DNA of 64,000 nt, from NCBI GenBank assembly GCA_020205615.1, contig CM035166.1, positions 79,260,679 to 79,324,678 of the forward strand. Reading direction: 5' to 3'. Position numbers and translations under genes: made by a program. The notes below the pieces were generated by a model. It was given only the letters and a program-made list of their open reading frames with translations. It was not told where the DNA came from and did not search any database. The DNA is from Panax quinquefolius (lineage: Eukaryota; Streptophyta; Magnoliopsida; Apiales; Araliaceae). Below are positions 61,594 through 64,000 of the stretch, piece by piece (position 1 is the first letter of the stretch; each line of letters opens with the position of its first letter).

Positions 61594-62589
61594 TCAATTC
61601 CCCAGATTTTCCCTTCAAATTGGTATATAAAAATAGAGAATTGTATAAGGGATGAAGATAATTGTGCTTACCTTTAATGATTTTGGGTCTCCCTCTTTGC
61701 AAAGATGTCCCAAATTGTATGAATTTGTGCAAGGAGTGGATTAGATTCAGGAATGGAGTGTTGTGTTTAAGCTTTCTCGGATCATGACTTCTTGGATGGT
61801 AGGAGTTCATATAGGAGGTAGGAGACCAACGTGGGTTGGAGATTGGGATGGGTGGGAATTTGAAAAGGAAAAGGAGAAGTAAAGGTGATGTAGTGGGAGT
61901 TATGGGGAATAGGAAGTTATAGGGAATAGGAAGTGCAATAGGTGTAGGAGAAGTGGAGAGTTTGCCTGTAATGAGGGGAGGTGGCTTGAATCAGTTTATA
62001 ACACATCGCTCCAAATTGCTCGTAAATCTGATAGTCCCGAGTAAGCTATGATCGGCCGTATTATGAGTAAACAGTATATATGGCAATATTTGGGTTGGGG
62101 TGTTCTTTGTAGTCTTAGCGTTCTACACTTAATCTATGATTTGTAAGCGCGCCCGCTACTGATCGATCAAGATGTTAAGCACGAAAAAGCATGTCCGCAG
62201 ACCGTCTGGTTTCGGCGATGTAAGCATGGTCAACGCTAGACGCTGGCAATTGTTATTTGTAGTGATAGCGCACCCCGCGCTTGATCTATGCATTGTCAAC
62301 ATAGCGCCTCGCATTGGTCGTCTGATGGATCGCGTGGATTGCTAGTGCGCTTATTATCAGATCGGCGAGAATTGCATTAATCGATTTTCCTTGAACTTCC
62401 TACAATTTTTTTTCTATTATTATTATTATTATTATTATTTACAGATGTAGTTAATTCTCTTATTAAAATGTGTAATTGACTAGATTAGAAACCAAAATAT
62501 ACTAGTAATTAAGATGAATAGTTTAGAGCTTGGGTTGCCTCCCAAGTAGCGCCAGTTTTAGCGTCGCTAGCCCGACAATGCCTCTTATA
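61594..62589 (-). other. Spacer between integrase and 3' ORF of the Athila element
   Basis: No convincing gene. 62140-62370 is unusually GC-rich with gcgc wording, unlike its AT-rich surroundings. 62411-62440 is an ATT microsatellite. A minus-strand frame at 61810-61553 shows no recognisable motif. Confidence 0.55.
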
Positions 62590-63876
62590 TCATTGCGTGT
62601 CAGTGAGAGTAATGTTGATAGCATCCCAGTTTGCATCTCCGCCCCAGTAATGCTTTATCCGTTGTCCATTGACCTTGAATGTCTCCAATGGATTTCGGCT
62701 GTAGAGTTCGATTGCACCATGTGGGAACACTGTTTTGATGGTGAATGGTCCCGACCACCTTGACTTAAGCTTTCCAAGGAACAACCGCAATCGTGAGTTA
62801 AACAACAGTACCGATTGCCCCGGCTCAAAAGTTCGGTGCAAGATTTTCTTGCCATGCCATTTCTTGACATTCTCCTTGTATAGTTTAGCGTTTTCGTATA
62901 CCTGAAGTTGGAATTCATCGAGCTCGTTTAGTTGTAGCAGCCTCTTTTCCCCCACAGCTGCTTGATCGATGTTTAGTTTTCGAATGGCCCAGTAGGCCTT
63001 GTGATGTAGCTCGACTGGTAGGTGACAAGCCTTTTCGTACAGTAGTTGATATGGTGACATCCCTATTGGCGTCTTATAAGCAGTCCGGTATGCCCATAAT
63101 GCATCATCTAATCGGAGCGACCAATCCTTTCGATTCGGGTTCACCACTTTTTCCAGAATTTTCTTTACCTCTCTGTTTGAGACTTCAGCTTGCCCACTGG
63201 TTTGGGGATGATAAGTTGTCGCCACCTTGTGGTTGACCCCATACTTTGCCAAGAGAGTTGTAAATGATTTGTTGCAGAAATGACTACCTTCGTCACTTAT
63301 GATAGCTCTAGACGTGCCAAACCTCGTAAGAATATTTTTCTGTAAGAATTTTAGCACCACCTTGGCATCGTTAGTTGGTAATGCTACTGCTTCAACCCAC
63401 TTTGACACATAATCCACTGCCAGCAAAATATACTGATTGGACAATGAGGAAGGAAATGGCCCCATAAAATCAATGCCCCATAAATCGAAAATCTCAACTT
63501 CTAAGATAGTTTGGAGTGGCATCTCATTCCTTTTCGATATGTTGCCCACTCGTTGACATCTATCACAAGTTTTAACAAATTGATGGGCGTCTTTAAATAG
63601 TGTAGGCCAATAGAACCCTGCTTGAAGGATTTTTACTGTTGTTCTTTCACTACCATAGTGTCCCCCATATGCCGACGAATGGCACTCATGCAGTATACTA
63701 TGTACCTCGCTGTAGGGCACACACCTTCTGATCATCTTGTCGGCGTATTGTTTGAATAGGTATGGCTCATTCCACATATACCACTTGACGTCATGAAGGA
63801 ACTTCTTCTTTTGTTGTCTTGTAAGATCAGGGGGGGCATGTTGCTCACTAAATAGTTCGCGAAGTCCGCGTACCAT
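62590..63876 (-). CDS. Integrase region of the Athila polyprotein, intact frame
   Basis: A 428-codon open frame on the minus strand. The zinc-binding domain reads [14 protein letters not shown] then CDRCQR (H-H-C-C). The catalytic core shows [14 protein letters not shown] (first Asp), [15 protein letters not shown] (second Asp) and [17 protein letters not shown] (Glu), a complete D-D-E set. [20 protein letters not shown] and a basic C-terminal part ending in NINITL-like sequence follow. The first residues of this frame (from M 63876) are out of register with the upstream polyprotein, so this Met is not a natural start; the true protein would be released from Pol by the protease. Integrase inserts retroelement cDNA into chromosomes. 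It is the least damaged enzyme in the window. Confidence 0.85.
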   Translation of the reverse strand: MVRGLRELFSEQHAPPDLTRQQKKKFLHDVKWYMWNEPYLFKQYADKMIRRCVPYSEVHSILHECHSSAYGGHYGSERTTVKILQAGFYWPTLFKDAHQFVKTCDRCQRVGNISKRNEMPLQTILEVEIFDLWGIDFMGPFPSSLSNQYILLAVDYVSKWVEAVALPTNDAKVVLKFLQKNILTRFGTSRAIISDEGSHFCNKSFTTLLAKYGVNHKVATTYHPQTSGQAEVSNREVKKILEKVVNPNRKDWSLRLDDALWAYRTAYKTPIGMSPYQLLYEKACHLPVELHHKAYWAIRKLNIDQAAVGEKRLLQLNELDEFQLQVYENAKLYKENVKKWHGKKILHRTFEPGQSVLLFNSRLRLFLGKLKSRWSGPFTIKTVFPHGAIELYSRNPLETFKVNGQRIKHYWGGDANWDAINITLTDTQ

Positions 63877-64000
63877 GGAAATTCTGCATTTACCCCAAAC
63901 AATTGCTCATCCGGGAATGACTCGTTTATGACGCCCTTGTCCTCTTCTTGTGTAATCGGATTGTCAAGCCTAGACAAATGATCAGCGACTTGATTCTCCG
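63837..64000 (-). pseudogene. End of RNase H and linker of the Athila polyprotein, frameshifted
   Basis: From the right edge, the minus strand reads ENQVADHLSRLDNPITQEED (end of RNase H), then [20 protein letters not shown], the usual Athila linker to the integrase. The frame leaves register at the G run 63830-63836 and the integrase continues in another frame. One base gained there would restore it, so the break is a single slippage-type lesion. The rest of Pol is outside the window. Confidence 0.75.

Larger units (their letters stand above)
57859..64000 (-). mobile_element. Athila-type Ty3/gypsy retrotransposon, minus strand, cut by the window edge
   Basis: Read from the right edge leftward: end of RNase H, integrase (63876-62590), spacer, a post-integrase ORF, a PPT and the 3' LTR (59263-57859). 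The integrase wording and a plant transposon protein domain in the ORF after it are typical of the Athila clade. It inserted in the Tat 3' LTR after 57858; the expected duplicate of ggaag (57854-57858) would lie beyond the right edge. Confidence 0.8.

Noticed and set aside
62150..62250. 5S rRNA-like or tRNA-like sequence
   Set aside because: Words such as gatgttaagcacg recall 5S rRNA, but there is no continuous match or box pattern; it lies in the Athila spacer.

Overview
This is a plant nuclear window, almost certainly from a dicot with a large, repeat-rich genome. The evidence is Ty3/gypsy polyproteins of the Tat/Ogre and Athila types, a CACTA transposon of plant type, an Arabidopsis-type telomere motif (aaccctaa) inside an LTR, and intron-containing plant gene fragments. 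I cannot name the species. I found no intact ordinary host gene, rRNA, tRNA or CRISPR array. Nearly all of the window reads as one nest of transposable elements, and the target-site duplications give the order of insertion.

Layout. (1) 1-726: 3' end of an unidentified LTR element, abruptly joined to (2) a broken 5' LTR (727-2402) of a Tat-lineage Ty3/gypsy element. That element continues with PBS, decayed gag, protease with G-patch, reverse transcriptase, RNase H, a second RNase H and integrase up to about 10 kb, then a long 3' region with an antisense ORF (11.57-12.81 kb), a PPT and the start of the 3' LTR at 13867. (3) Inside that 3' LTR sits element X (14495-57488; TSD AATGT), a non-coding LTR element with 3.9 kb LTRs around a 1.8 kb core. 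(4) Inside X's 3' LTR sits a 33.2 kb CACTA element (20355-53542; TSD AGG). (5) The Tat 3' LTR resumes at 57494 and is interrupted again at 57859 by an Athila-type element on the minus strand that runs off the right edge.

The CACTA element is the most interesting part. It carries the usual two genes, a TNP2-type transposase (36.96-40.60 kb) and a Transposase_24/TNP1-like gene (48.94-51.38 kb), both broken. It has also collected pieces of at least three recognisable host genes: the last four exons of a CNNM/DUF21-CBS protein (21841-23086, plus strand, open and correctly spliced to its stop), the last two exons of squalene monooxygenase (24257-25221, minus strand, also open), and two to three exons of the mitochondrial fission factor ELM1 (about 48.33-48.74 kb, minus strand). 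A transmembrane exon of unknown origin is fused in frame just upstream of the transposase start, and two more exon-like pieces are unidentified. It also contains a probable solo LTR, a foldback-like element, the end of another CACTA family, and a block where two ends of a second CACTA family face outward around a copy of element X.

The transposon genes once worked together as whole mobile elements: gag-pol for retrotransposition, and TNP2 with the TNP1-like protein acting on the TGACG-rich subterminal repeats. Almost every one is now interrupted, the Athila integrase being the cleanest reading frame. All family calls come from reading motifs by eye; no alignment or database search was possible.
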